Shown here piece by piece: positions 44,153 through 52,976 of a stretch of 64,000 nt of DNA (the first letter of the stretch is position 1; each line of letters begins with the position of its first letter). The notes beneath the pieces are model-generated. The model was not told the origin of the DNA, made no database searches, and saw nothing but the letters and a program-made list of their open reading frames with translations. The DNA lies in the NCBI RefSeq assembly GCF_047556435.1, contig NZ_CP180210.1:1550001-1614000 (forward strand), read 5' to 3'. This stretch comes from Alteromonas sp047556435 (GTDB taxonomy: Bacteria > Pseudomonadota > Gammaproteobacteria > Enterobacterales > Alteromonadaceae). A program made the translations under genes and the position numbers.

Positions 44153-44678
44153 GGGTACACTCCTCATTTAGTATTGCCCTTAGTCTTTCACGGGCTCGGT
44201 AAAGCCTTGATTTAATAGTGCCTGGCGGAATATTGATAACCAGAGCGGCCTGTTCAATCGTGAGACCATTCAGGTATACCAATTCAACCACTTCACTTTC
44301 TGATTCAGGTAACGCAGCGAGAAGGGGCGGCAGACTGATCATCTGCAGGCTGTTATCCTGAAGAGGCTCTTGCGCTTTATGAGACTGACTTTCTGCGCTT
44401 TTTGCCCAGTCCAGTATTTCCCATTTAAGAGCACGGTACAGCCAGCTTTGGAAAAGTGTGAGATCGTTAAGCCGGTGCAGGCGTTTCTCTACTTTAAGCC
44501 AGACATTCTGCACTACATCTTCTGCAATCATGGGATCGTTGACACGCGCAAGCGCAAAGCGTCTCATTGGCCAGGCAAAGTGGCGATACAATGACTCCAG
44601 AGCTTCTCGGTCTCCCCGTTTTGCCTGGCTAACGAAAAGTGCAATTGCCTCGGGTGGGACGATGGTTTGCTTTTTCAC
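44139..44678 (-). CDS. ECF-type RNA polymerase sigma factor
   Basis: 179 residues from the GTG at 44678, which has GGAG five bases upstream; the long frame to 44873 adds non-homologous sequence. Region 2 is GDREALESLYRHFAWPMRRFALARVNDPMIAEDVVQNVWLKV in type (residues about 19-60). Region 4 shows ESEVVELVYLNGLTIEQAALVINIPPGTIKSRLYRAR-like order near the C-terminus. It is followed by an overlapping membrane-protein gene and preceded by a small overlapping ORF. Confidence 0.88.
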   Translation of the reverse strand: MKKQTIVPPEAIALFVSQAKRGDREALESLYRHFAWPMRRFALARVNDPMIAEDVVQNVWLKVEKRLHRLNDLTLFQSWLYRALKWEILDWAKSAESQSHKAQEPLQDNSLQMISLPPLLAALPESESEVVELVYLNGLTIEQAALVINIPPGTIKSRLYRARERLRAILNEECTHETG

Positions 44679-44857
44679 AGTTGCTCCAGCAGAAAAAGGA
44701 TTAGCGCAAGCAGTCGCAGTAATAAAAAGCGTATTGGTTCGCTCACCTCTATATGCGGCGGAAATAGCCAGATTAGGCTCCACAAAGACTGAACTATCGT
44801 CTCCCGGTTCATAAGCAAACATTCTCCATGCTTTTCTATAAAGACGATAGCAGCCAT
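44675..44857 (-). CDS. Candidate small hydrophobic protein overlapping the sigma-factor start
   Basis: 60 codons from the ATG at 44857, or 45 from the ATG at 44812. The stop overlaps the sigma GTG in GTGA, the usual sign of coupled translation. The C-terminal 20 residues (IRFLLLRLLALILFLLEQL) could form one membrane helix. No strong RBS is visible for either start, so it may be a leader peptide or not a gene. Confidence 0.35.
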   Translation of the reverse strand: MAAIVFIEKHGECLLMNRETIVQSLWSLIWLFPPHIEVSEPIRFLLLRLLALILFLLEQL

Positions 44858-45106
44858 GCTGAGGTTCGCGCATGGTAAAAAAGTTTTTGCGAGTCAGTTA
44901 TTACAGTTTCGGTACACCGCAATGTTGCCCATAATTTGCTGGCCAAGCTAGCGCGACGTTGCGGCGAGTGTGTTTAACGCGCGGCGTTAATTTCTGTTTA
45001 TTTTGTTGCAGGCAAGTGCGCAGGCCTGTGTATTTGGTATTCGTATTGAACCTCCTCGCAGCAAAGCGGTAGTAATAGTGTTCATCATTCACAAACGGGA
45101 TCTCTT

Positions 45107-46117
45107 ATGACGCGACGTTTTTTTCTCGCAACGCTCATGCTCGCCATTTTTATTCCCTGCGCCGCCCAGGCCAGTGAATCCTCCTATCGTTTCGATAAAA
45201 GGCTGACGGGATACACGTATCCATTTCCCGTACAAGAATTTGAGCTGCGCTCCCAGGGTCAGACATTAACGATGACCTATATGTATCTTGCGCCCAAAAA
45301 AGACATGCCTGTTATTACCTTGATGCATGGAAAAAATTTTAACGGCGCCTATTTTGAGCCGCTTGCCAAAACTCTTCACAAGTCGGGTTATGGTGTGCTT
45401 ATGCCTGACCAAATTGGGTTTGGAAAATCTTCCAAACCCGTTGATTATCAGTATTCTTTTGCCGCGCTGGCCAGCCATACCCGCGAACTGATGTCGTCGC
45501 TGAATATTGAAAAGTCAATTGTATTGGGCCACTCCATGGGGGGCATGCTTGCAAGTCGTTTTGCGTTGCTTTATCCGGATGTGACGACAAAGCTGATCCT
45601 GGTGAATCCCATTGGCCTGGAGAATTATCTGCAGTATGTGCAATACAAAGACGTGAATTTCTTTTATCAGAATGAGCTTAATAAAACGCCCGAAGGCATT
45701 ATTTCTTATCAGCGAAAAAACTATTACGACGGTGAGTGGAATGACCGTTACGAAGCGCTTACTGTGCCGCTGCAAGGATGGGTGAGGGGAGACGACTGGA
45801 AGGTGTTGGCGAAAGTCAGTGCGCTGACCTACGATATGATTTTTACACAGCCCGTTATTGAAGAGTTCGATGACTTCACGATGCCGGTAACCCTGATCCT
45901 CGGCACTCGCGATACCACCGGCCCGGGCAGAAACTGGAAAAGAGCGGGCGTAGATTACACCCTCGGTGAGTACGATAAGCTGGGCGGCCGGGTTAAAGCG
46001 CGAAACAGCCGCATTGACGTGAAAACGTTGCCGGGCTTAGGTCACCTGCCGTTTATTGAGGATTATTCACAATTTGAGCCGGTTTTACTGGACGTAGTAG
46101 GCAACGCATCACAGTAA
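45107..46117 (+). CDS. Exported alpha/beta hydrolase
   Basis: 336 residues with a signal peptide ending AAQAS. Classic fold: TLMHGKNFNG (oxyanion), GHSMGG (nucleophile Ser143), ILGTRDTTG (Asp) and LPGLGHLPFIEDY (His). Resembles haloalkane-dehalogenase/epoxide-hydrolase/lipase-type enzymes. Exported, so the substrate is likely external or periplasmic. Monocistronic. Confidence 0.88.
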   Translation: MTRRFFLATLMLAIFIPCAAQASESSYRFDKRLTGYTYPFPVQEFELRSQGQTLTMTYMYLAPKKDMPVITLMHGKNFNGAYFEPLAKTLHKSGYGVLMPDQIGFGKSSKPVDYQYSFAALASHTRELMSSLNIEKSIVLGHSMGGMLASRFALLYPDVTTKLILVNPIGLENYLQYVQYKDVNFFYQNELNKTPEGIISYQRKNYYDGEWNDRYEALTVPLQGWVRGDDWKVLAKVSALTYDMIFTQPVIEEFDDFTMPVTLILGTRDTTGPGRNWKRAGVDYTLGEYDKLGGRVKARNSRIDVKTLPGLGHLPFIEDYSQFEPVLLDVVGNASQ

Positions 46118-46154
46118 GGCCTGACGTCTGTCGAAGTCTGATACGTTTACCGTG

Positions 46155-46367
46155 CTACTCATCCAGAAGGGGAGCGACCACGCTCTCCAGCCCGTTCAGC
46201 TTAATTTCATACATGAGCGCCAGCTGCTCCCCCAGCTTTCCAGACGGAAACCCGTTGGCGTGAAACCATACCAGGTAAGGCTCTGGCAAATGCAGAAGTT
46301 TTCGGCCTGCGTATTTGCCAAATGGCATTGTCTGATTTACTGCGGCTTTAACCTGTGTTGCATCCAT
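46155..46367 (-). CDS. DUF3820 family small protein
   Basis: 70 residues from the ATG at 46367, one base past the stop of the ABC transporter gene; the frame can extend to 46400 within that gene. MPFGKYAGRKLLHLPEPYLVWF is the family hallmark. Likely co-transcribed with the transporter. Function unknown. Confidence 0.8.
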   Translation of the reverse strand: MDATQVKAAVNQTMPFGKYAGRKLLHLPEPYLVWFHANGFPSGKLGEQLALMYEIKLNGLESVVAPLLDE

Positions 46368-46368
46368 A

Positions 46369-48162
46369 CTACGATTCTGTTTGTTGTTTTTGTTGAGCAT
46401 ACCACAAGGCGGCGTAGCGTCCGTTTGCGTTTAACAGCGCCGCGTGTGAGCCTGATTCGACAATTTCTCCCTGATGCATGACCAGGATCTCGTCGGCATC
46501 AATCACGGTGGAGAGGCGGTGAGCGATAACCAGGCTGGTGTGATTTTTGGCGGCCTCACGCAACGCCTGTAATATCGCCTGTTCGGACTGGCTGTCCAGA
46601 GACGACGTAGCCTCATCAAAAACCAGAATTTCCGGCCTTTTTAGCAAGGCACGGGCAATCGCTACGCGCTGCTTTTCGCCTCCGGAAAGCTTTAGCCCGC
46701 GCTCACCAACCTGAGTCTGAAGACCGTCAGGTAACGAGCCGATAAAGTGAGAGAGGTGGGCCATCGAGATTACCTGGCTTACCTCTTCGTCTGTGGCGTC
46801 GGGACGTCCATAGCGAATATTCTCAATCAGTGTGTCGTTAAACAGCACGGTATCCTGTGGCACTATTCCGATATGCCTGCGCAGCGAGTCCTGAGTGACT
46901 GTACGGATATCTTGTCCGTCAATGCTGACAGTGCCGGAATTGGGATCGTAAAACCGAAAGAGCAGTTTCATCAGAGTGGATTTCCCGGCACCGCTCTCGC
47001 CAACGATGGCGACTTTCTGACCCGGTTTAACGTCAAAGGATACACCTTTGAGGATCGGGCGCTTCGCGTCGTAGTGAAAATGCACATTGTCGAACGTGAT
47101 AGCTGCACGCGTAATGCTAAGTTCTCCGGCATTTTCCCGGTCAGAGACCTTGGGTTTTTTATCCAGCAGCTGAAACAAATTGTCGATATTTGCCAGTGAA
47201 CCACGGATCTCCCGGTAGACAAATCCAAGAAAGTTCAGCGGCATAAATATTTGCATTGTGAAGGCGTTAATCAATACAAAGTCGCCAATCGTCATTTCAC
47301 CACGCGCTACGCCCAGTGCCGCATTACCCATCATTGACGTCATGGCGATGGCGATGATAAAGGCCTGCCCACCGTTAAGCGCGAACAGCGACAAGCGATT
47401 TTTCCGGCGGGCATGCTCCCAGTCTGCCAGATCCTTATCATATCGGTTTGCTTCAAAGTTCTCGTTATTGAAGTACTTCACCGTTTCAAAGTTCAGCAAG
47501 CTGTCAACCGCGCGGGAGTTAGTTGTGGAATCAGCCTGATTCATCATGGTGACGTAACGTGTGCGCCAGTGAGTGGCTTTCATGGTAAAGGCCACATAGA
47601 TGACGACCGACAGCAAAATGATAAGGGCAAACGATGGCCCGTACTGCGTTAACATCAACACGACGACAACGGCTATTTCAAATAACGTGGGGCCAATATT
47701 GAAGACCATAAAGCGCATGAGAAAGCTGATGCCGCTGGTGCCCCGTTCAATATCTCGTGACAGTCCCCCCGTCTGGCGAGAGAGGTGGAAACCGAGATCA
47801 AGTTGGTGCAGATGCCGGAAGACGGTAAGCCCTAACCGTCGCATGGCGCGCTCAGTCACGCGGCCGAAGAGTGTATCGCGGACTTCGCCTAATAACACGT
47901 TAAGCAATCGCAATGCGCCGTAAGCAATAACCAGAGACAGGGGAACGGCCAGTATCAACGCAGTTTTATTTTCCTGATTTAAACTGTCTACGGCATATTT
48001 GAGTACATAAGGTAGGCCGATACTTGCAAGCTTTGCACCTATAAGACAAACCATCGCCAGAAAGACGCGCTGCCTGAATTCCATCAGATAGGGCCAGAGT
48101 TGTTTGAATACGTCCCAGCGAACAGGAGCGTCAGTATTTTCAGCAAAACGGGAGCGGCGCAT
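46369..48162 (-). CDS. ATM1/ABCB7-type ABC exporter
   Basis: 597 residues: a six-helix membrane domain (about 30-310) and an ATPase domain with GESGAGKSTLMKL (Walker A), LSGGEKQRVAIARALL (signature), ILVFDEATSSLD (Walker B) and VIAHRLSTV (H-loop). Membrane-domain motifs TVKYFNNENFEANRYDKDL and QTGGLSRDIERGTSGISFLMRF place it with the ATM1/HMT1 group, which exports glutathione-linked metal or sulphur compounds. Half-transporter, functions as a dimer. Confidence 0.93.
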   Translation of the reverse strand: MRRSRFAENTDAPVRWDVFKQLWPYLMEFRQRVFLAMVCLIGAKLASIGLPYVLKYAVDSLNQENKTALILAVPLSLVIAYGALRLLNVLLGEVRDTLFGRVTERAMRRLGLTVFRHLHQLDLGFHLSRQTGGLSRDIERGTSGISFLMRFMVFNIGPTLFEIAVVVVLMLTQYGPSFALIILLSVVIYVAFTMKATHWRTRYVTMMNQADSTTNSRAVDSLLNFETVKYFNNENFEANRYDKDLADWEHARRKNRLSLFALNGGQAFIIAIAMTSMMGNAALGVARGEMTIGDFVLINAFTMQIFMPLNFLGFVYREIRGSLANIDNLFQLLDKKPKVSDRENAGELSITRAAITFDNVHFHYDAKRPILKGVSFDVKPGQKVAIVGESGAGKSTLMKLLFRFYDPNSGTVSIDGQDIRTVTQDSLRRHIGIVPQDTVLFNDTLIENIRYGRPDATDEEVSQVISMAHLSHFIGSLPDGLQTQVGERGLKLSGGEKQRVAIARALLKRPEILVFDEATSSLDSQSEQAILQALREAAKNHTSLVIAHRLSTVIDADEILVMHQGEIVESGSHAALLNANGRYAALWYAQQKQQTES

Positions 48163-48426
48163 AGCGAGTCTTTTTATTGAATAATTCTACGGTGTACACC
48201 GGTCTGTTAGAGCGGTGACATTTGTGAATGCCAGTTAGCACTTTTACTACCCGGACTTCGGCGTAAATACGCATTGCTAGTGTAACCCGATAGCCAGACT
48301 ATGTGAAAATAAGTTGCGAATGAGGTGGTGAAACGTGTTGACCAGCATTTAACCGGGGACACTTTTGTGGCATGGTGAGGGCTCACGTCTGTTCTTTTTT
48401 CTTTTTATATTTCGAGCGAGGACGCA

Positions 48427-49395
48427 TTGCTTCAGGATAATCACGGCAGACAATTTTATTACCTGCGCCTTTCCATCACGGAGGCGTGCAATTTTCGTTG
48501 TCAATATTGCTTACCTGATGGCTATCAGGGGCCTTCAGCCGACTCTTTTCTTTCCAAAAGCGAAATACAGACAGTACTTTCTGCATTCGCCGGATTAGGT
48601 ACTTCCAAAGTACGAATTACGGGCGGAGAACCATCGCTGAGACGTGATTTCACCGATATTATTTCGGTAACTGCAAATACACCCGGTATCAAGCGGGTGG
48701 CGATGACGACGCATGGCGGTCGCCTGGCTCAGAAAGCACGTGAGTGGAAAGCGGCAGGACTGGATCAGGTCAATGTCAGCATTGATAGCCTGGATCCAAG
48801 ACAGTTTGCGGCAATTACCGGTCAGGACAAGCTAAAAGAGGTATTGGCTGGTATCGATAATGCCGCCGAAGCCGGACTCGATGTGAAAGTGAATACCGTC
48901 ATGCTGAGTCAGTTTGACGAGAAACGTCTTACTCGGTTTTTAGGCTGGATCAAAGACAAGCCAGTGACATTGCGGTTCATTGAACTGATGCAAACCGGCG
49001 AACACGAAGGCTTTTTTAATCATCAGCATCAAAGCGGGCAGCCAGTAAAAGAGTGGCTGCTGTCGCAGGGATGGGCGCCACTGATTCGTCGTAAAGACGC
49101 TGGCCCGGCACAGGAATTTTATCACCCCGATTATCAGGGGAAAATTGGCTTAATTCTACCTTACAGCAAAGACTTCTGTCAGAGCTGCAACCGCCTTAGA
49201 GTGGCGGCCAACGGGAACCTTCACCTATGTTTGTTCAGTGAGCAAGGGTTAACCCTGCAACCTTACCTTAGGGAAAATGATATTCAGGGATTACAGCAGT
49301 ATCTGCAAAAGGTGCTAGTATCAAAAGAAGCCACGCATCATTTACATGAAGGGCAAACGGGTGCAACTAAGCATCTTGCTATGTTGGGTGGATAA
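48427..49395 (+). CDS. moaA: GTP 3',8-cyclase MoaA
   Basis: 322 residues, apparently from TTG 48427 with GAGG five to six bases before it. Radical SAM cluster CNFRCQYC, then KVRITGGEPSLRRDF. The second cluster is built from CQSCNRLRVAANGNLHLC. The invariant C-terminal Gly-Gly (AMLGG) is present. First step of molybdenum cofactor synthesis. Other moa genes are not in the window. An acetyltransferase gene follows 16 bases later. Confidence 0.94.
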   Translation: MLQDNHGRQFYYLRLSITEACNFRCQYCLPDGYQGPSADSFLSKSEIQTVLSAFAGLGTSKVRITGGEPSLRRDFTDIISVTANTPGIKRVAMTTHGGRLAQKAREWKAAGLDQVNVSIDSLDPRQFAAITGQDKLKEVLAGIDNAAEAGLDVKVNTVMLSQFDEKRLTRFLGWIKDKPVTLRFIELMQTGEHEGFFNHQHQSGQPVKEWLLSQGWAPLIRRKDAGPAQEFYHPDYQGKIGLILPYSKDFCQSCNRLRVAANGNLHLCLFSEQGLTLQPYLRENDIQGLQQYLQKVLVSKEATHHLHEGQTGATKHLAMLGG

Positions 49396-49411
49396 TTTGA
49401 GGTAATCACTG

Positions 49412-49930
49412 ATGTACATTCCTGACAGCGAACGTCTCGCTTATGAACTGGTGTCTGATAAGCATGCAGAGTTTCTGTGGTCTATCGATCAGGACGAGCA
49501 GGTAATGAAATTCATTAATGGTGGAAAAAAAACCTCACGGGAAGATATCGAAGGCATTTTCATACCCAGAATTAAAGCGTTCAGTAATCCGGCGCTGGGG
49601 TGGGGGGTGTGGAAAGTGACAGTGAAATCGACAACCGAAGATATTGGCTGGATCCTGGTTCGTCCTATGCTCTTCTTCACTGCTACACCACAAAGCGATA
49701 ACCTTGAATTGGGCTGGCGTTTCAAACGAAACACCTGGGGCAAAGGTTATGCAACAGAAGCCGCCAGAACCGTGCGAGACAGCCTTTTTGACATGGGTGT
49801 GGAGCAGTTTTCAGCAATTGCACTTCCCGACAATCTCGCCTCGATTGGTGTCATGAAGAAACTGGGGATGGAGTTCAGTCACCGCATGCATTATCAGGAT
49901 GAAGTATTCGATGGTGAAGTTGTGGTGTAA
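49412..49930 (+). CDS. GNAT acetyltransferase (RimJ/RimL type)
   Basis: 172 residues, RBS GAGGTAATC before ATG 49412. Motifs: LELGWRFKRNTWGKGYATEAAR (acetyl-CoA loop) and AIALPDNLASIGVMKKLGMEF. The RimJ/RimL group acetylates N-termini or small molecules. Sixteen bases after moaA and perhaps co-transcribed. Target unknown. Confidence 0.88.
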   Translation: MYIPDSERLAYELVSDKHAEFLWSIDQDEQVMKFINGGKKTSREDIEGIFIPRIKAFSNPALGWGVWKVTVKSTTEDIGWILVRPMLFFTATPQSDNLELGWRFKRNTWGKGYATEAARTVRDSLFDMGVEQFSAIALPDNLASIGVMKKLGMEFSHRMHYQDEVFDGEVVV

Positions 49931-50339
49931 CAGCAGGATCTCAGCAAAATTCTTAGCTTTTAAGCTGCCATTGCTTTTGGCAACCCTTGTTCAGCCGGAC
50001 TCTTCTTCTTTGCCATTTCCGTTATATCGTTTGACCTGACTTTTCCCCGTAGATTTAGCAAGATAACGTGCACTATCCGCTTGGTTTATATACGGGGCAT
50101 AGTGGAAAGTTCACTGTCGCTTTTTATCCAACGTTGTTGTCTTCAAATAATGTCCGAAAGGCGGTTTTACCGGGAACAACAATACGACCTGATACATGAA
50201 ATCAGTTTAGCTATGATCATAGTTATGGCTGTGCAACCTGTACTAAGGAACTATGGTTTTATCAGGGGGATCTTTACATCTCAACGACCAGTTAAGGCAG
50301 CTCACGGAGACAGAATGACCATTTGGCCAGAGCCGAATT
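49931..50339. other. Intergenic region, nothing identified
   Basis: 409 bases between convergent genes. A 117-codon forward ORF (50081-50434) runs into the antisense of the downstream gene and is not supported. Confidence 0.45.
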
Positions 50340-51965
50340 CTACGTCAAGTCCCGTAATATTGACTTTACCCGCTGATAACGCTTCTCTTGCTCCTGATTC
50401 AAATGAGCAGATTCAATTGTGCGCATGCAGTTAAGGATAAGTGCTTGCGCATTCTCATCTTCATGACGGTTTTCGCGAAGATCAATAGCCGTTGCCTGCA
50501 ACAAATTGAGCGCGATAGAGGGGTTTTTAGGCATTATGGTGAAAGCGTGTCTGAATGTTTTGAGAGCTGTCGCTAAATCGCCTTGCTGATACTGCACAAC
50601 CGCAGAGTTGTTAAGCGCTTTCGGACTCATTGGAATTTCTGCTTTCTCAGAACGTTCTTGTCGGATGTAATGTAAAAACAAATCGCTTTGCGCAGGATCG
50701 CTGACGCAGCGTCGTTCGATTACATCCAGAATACTCAGTGCGTGGTCTTGCAATCCGACTTCATGAAATGCTTTAGCTTTATCTAGCAGTGCATCAATAC
50801 TTTCTGTTTCCCAGGTATCATCGCTTAGCTGTCCTAACAGGTTTCTCGCATTGTCACTTTCATCCTGCAGATACAGTAGCCGCGCATCTATTACCTTGAT
50901 CTGTTCTTCAAAGTCGGCCTTAGGAAAGGACGCCTTAAGCTGACGCAAATATTCATTGGACTGTTTAATTAGCTTTGAGGTCTGGTCATCGTCGGCGGTC
51001 ATGGCAAAATCAATCCCTGCACGCGCGACATTGAGGTAAATTTCCGGCTTATCGTGAATGGAATTTTTAGCAAACTTTACGACTTTTTTCGCAGCTTCAA
51101 ACTGCGATTCGTAGTCATGCGTAATACGCGACAGGTCCAGTGCCTGACGGTGGCGGTGAATATTCCGCGGTGAAATCTCGCCGGCCAATGACACGCATTC
51201 CAAAGCATCTTCAAATTCCTGAAGTTTTATCTGCAAAGCAGTGAGCAGGTCATAGGCCGCCAGCATCGAGTCTTTCTCAAAAGCCAGTTCTAAAATGAGC
51301 TTCTCTGCATCATCGTCTTCGTTTAGTCGTATATGACATCGAACCAGCCCTAGCTGTGCCCAGGTAAAGTTCTGGACGTTCAGAATCGCCTGATAAAATT
51401 CTTTTGCCTGCTCTATGTAATTACAGGCCTGCAACAACTCGCCTTTGGTTTTCAGTGCGAGTGGAAAAAACTCTGCGTTTTTGGGTTCAGTAAGAAACTG
51501 CTCAATTTCATTGAGTGCCTGGTCAGGTTGATTGCGTTCGATTAGTTCATATACGGGCTTAAGCGCCTGCTTACGGTTTAACACACGGGTAAGGCGCTTA
51601 TCCAGTTCTCTCACGGTAAATGGCTTAGCCAAAAATTCATCGGGTTGTAACTCAACGATAGAGTGAACAATGTCAGCGGTGGTGTCTGCGCTGATGAAGA
51701 CGAAGGCGGTACTAGGGGGAAGCTCTTTATGCTCTTTTAGCTGGTCATACAGAAAGTAGCCCTCCTGTTCCTGCTTTAAGTCATATGCGCAAATAATCAG
51801 ATCATATTTATTGCGACGAATAGCCGACAGCGCCAGATTGGCTTTATCTACATACTCGATGTCCTGAAAGCCTAGCTCTTCCATGGAGTATTTAAGGTAA
51901 CCTTTGGCCAACACCTGATCATCAACAATCAGCACTTTCATTTGGCGAGCCAGCTTGATGTTCAT
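50340..51965 (-). CDS. Receiver-domain/TPR protein with a missing phospho-acceptor Asp
   Basis: 541 residues. N-terminal receiver domain (about 10-130): acidic pair Asp15-Asp16 in VLIVDDQ, Thr/Ser strand FVFISAD and Lys in LAKPF are present. At the phospho-acceptor place after strand 3 the sequence is DLIICAYDL, with Ala60 (codon GCA) where Asp is expected. The remainder is a long array of TPR-type helices. Related marine gammaproteobacterial proteins combine a receiver with TPRs and have no DNA-binding domain. Likely a scaffold or pseudo-receiver; partner unknown. Confidence 0.85.
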   Translation of the reverse strand: MNIKLARQMKVLIVDDQVLAKGYLKYSMEELGFQDIEYVDKANLALSAIRRNKYDLIICAYDLKQEQEGYFLYDQLKEHKELPPSTAFVFISADTTADIVHSIVELQPDEFLAKPFTVRELDKRLTRVLNRKQALKPVYELIERNQPDQALNEIEQFLTEPKNAEFFPLALKTKGELLQACNYIEQAKEFYQAILNVQNFTWAQLGLVRCHIRLNEDDDAEKLILELAFEKDSMLAAYDLLTALQIKLQEFEDALECVSLAGEISPRNIHRHRQALDLSRITHDYESQFEAAKKVVKFAKNSIHDKPEIYLNVARAGIDFAMTADDDQTSKLIKQSNEYLRQLKASFPKADFEEQIKVIDARLLYLQDESDNARNLLGQLSDDTWETESIDALLDKAKAFHEVGLQDHALSILDVIERRCVSDPAQSDLFLHYIRQERSEKAEIPMSPKALNNSAVVQYQQGDLATALKTFRHAFTIMPKNPSIALNLLQATAIDLRENRHEDENAQALILNCMRTIESAHLNQEQEKRYQRVKSILRDLT

Positions 51966-52294
51966 AGACTTCCCATCACTGCGAGATAATAAAACACACT
52001 TCCACTTATATTGGTTTATCGTCAGAAATGCGTAAAAACTTATTAAAACCTGAAATTGATGGCTTTGTCACGATTTGTCGGCAGGAGAGGGGCCTGCGGT
52101 TATAAAATTATAGTGTGGTGTCGCGGCAGGCATTTCTTCGTGAGGACCAAAAATCACAAATTGACAGCGCTTATTTTTTCCTTAATCACAAGAAGGAACC
52201 CCAGGCGTCAATACAATCCAAGTGGAAGGGTATGACAATGACGCAATTGAAATGGTATTGGTGTAATAGGGATTTATTAGAAAAAGTAGTGGGC
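51966..52294. other. Intergenic region before the tRNA-Val repeats
   Basis: No supported gene. A 79-codon frame from GTG 52115 ends inside a diverged tRNA-Val-type repeat and looks accidental. Confidence 0.4.
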
Positions 52295-52496
52295 GCTGAT
52301 GCGGCTGGCAACGACGTAATAGAACCTATGAAGTTGTCGGGTATTGGCTATTAAATAAAAAAGGGGGGTAGTGGATGCTACTGTGGCTCGCAACGACGTT
52401 GTTGAACCAGTGACGTTGTAGGGTGCTTGCTTTTAATTTAGAAAGGGGGGGGGGGTGGACGCTACTGTGGCTCGCAACGACGTTGTTGAACCAGTG
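52295..52496 (-). repeat. tRNA-Val-derived half repeats, copies 1-3
   Basis: Three modules start at 52295 (diverged), 52377 and 52461, about 83 bases apart. On the minus strand each matches the 3' half of tRNA-Val but has extra bases in the T loop, after GGTTCAA: a CAACGTCGTTG palindrome and GCGAGCCACAG. They lie downstream of the last intact tRNA-Val. Confidence 0.7.
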
Positions 52497-52534
52497 TGAT
52501 TGTAGGGTGTTTGCTTTTAGATTAAGAAAGGGGG

Positions 52535-52610
52535 TGGTGGACGCTACTGGGCTTGAACCAGTGACCCTCGCCTTGTAAGGGCGATGCTCTCCCAACTGAG
52601 CTAAGCGTCC
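52535..52610 (-). tRNA. tRNA-Val (anticodon TAC), copy 3 in transcription order
   Basis: 76 bases with encoded CCA. Acceptor GGACGCT/AGCGTCC, anticodon loop CTTACAA, T arm ACTGG TTCAAGC CCAGT. Identical to the other two copies. Confidence 0.96.
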
Positions 52611-52650
52611 GTATTGTTTGACTGCATGAACGATTAAAGAGATGGTGGAA

Positions 52651-52687
52651 GTCTGTTGTGGCTCGCAACGACGTTGTTGAACCAGTG
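52651..52687 (-). repeat. tRNA-Val-derived half repeat, copy 4
   Basis: Same module as at 52377, between two intact tRNA-Val genes. It contains GTGGCTCGCAACGACG on the plus strand followed by the T-arm sequence. Confidence 0.65.
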
Positions 52688-52713
52688 AATCTCGCCATCC
52701 CACTTAAAAAAAG

Positions 52714-52789
52714 TGGTGGACGCTACTGGGCTTGAACCAGTGACCCTCGCCTTGTAAGGGCGATGCTCTCCCAACTGAGCTAAGCGTCC
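52714..52789 (-). tRNA. tRNA-Val (anticodon TAC), copy 2
   Basis: 76 bases with encoded CCA, identical to the other copies. Directly after its 3' end a short hairpin CACTT/AAGTG begins. Confidence 0.96.
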
Positions 52790-52841
52790 ATATTGTCATG
52801 CTACACAAGACTTGTCTGTCACTCTATACGAAGTGCTGAAC

Positions 52842-52950
52842 GTATGCTGTGGCTCGCAACGAATGCTGTTGAACCAGTGGCCTTCGCCAACCCACTTAAA
52901 AAAAGTGATGGACGTCTGCTGTGGCTCGCAACGACGTTGTTGAACCAGTG
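52842..52950 (-). repeat. tRNA-Val-derived half repeats, copies 5 and 6
   Basis: Modules at 52842-52879 and 52911-52950. Copy 5 has a changed insert (AATGCTGTT in place of CGACGTTGTT on the plus strand), which weakens the palindrome. Copy 6 is like the standard module. Confidence 0.65.
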
Positions 52951-52976
52951 ACCCTCGCCACCTCACCCAAAAAGGG

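Noticed and set aside
48163..48426. Molybdenum-cofactor riboswitch before moaA
   Set aside because: I could not match the conserved core by eye; only a short GTGAGGGCTCAC hairpin is visible.
50081..50434. 117-codon forward ORF in the gap before the receiver-TPR gene
   Set aside because: It runs into the antisense of that gene and shows no recognisable domain.
52115..52354. 79-codon ORF with GTG start before the tRNA-Val repeats
   Set aside because: Its last third is a diverged copy of the tRNA-Val-derived repeat, there is no convincing RBS, and no family features are seen.
52326..52703. 125-codon reverse ORF containing RLAQLGEHRPYKARVTGSSPVAS
   Set aside because: It reads through a tRNA-Val gene and its repeats; the familiar false protein produced by tRNA sequence.
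52295..52950. CRISPR array
   Set aside because: Repeats are tRNA-derived, irregularly spaced, interrupted by intact tRNA genes, and there are no cas genes.
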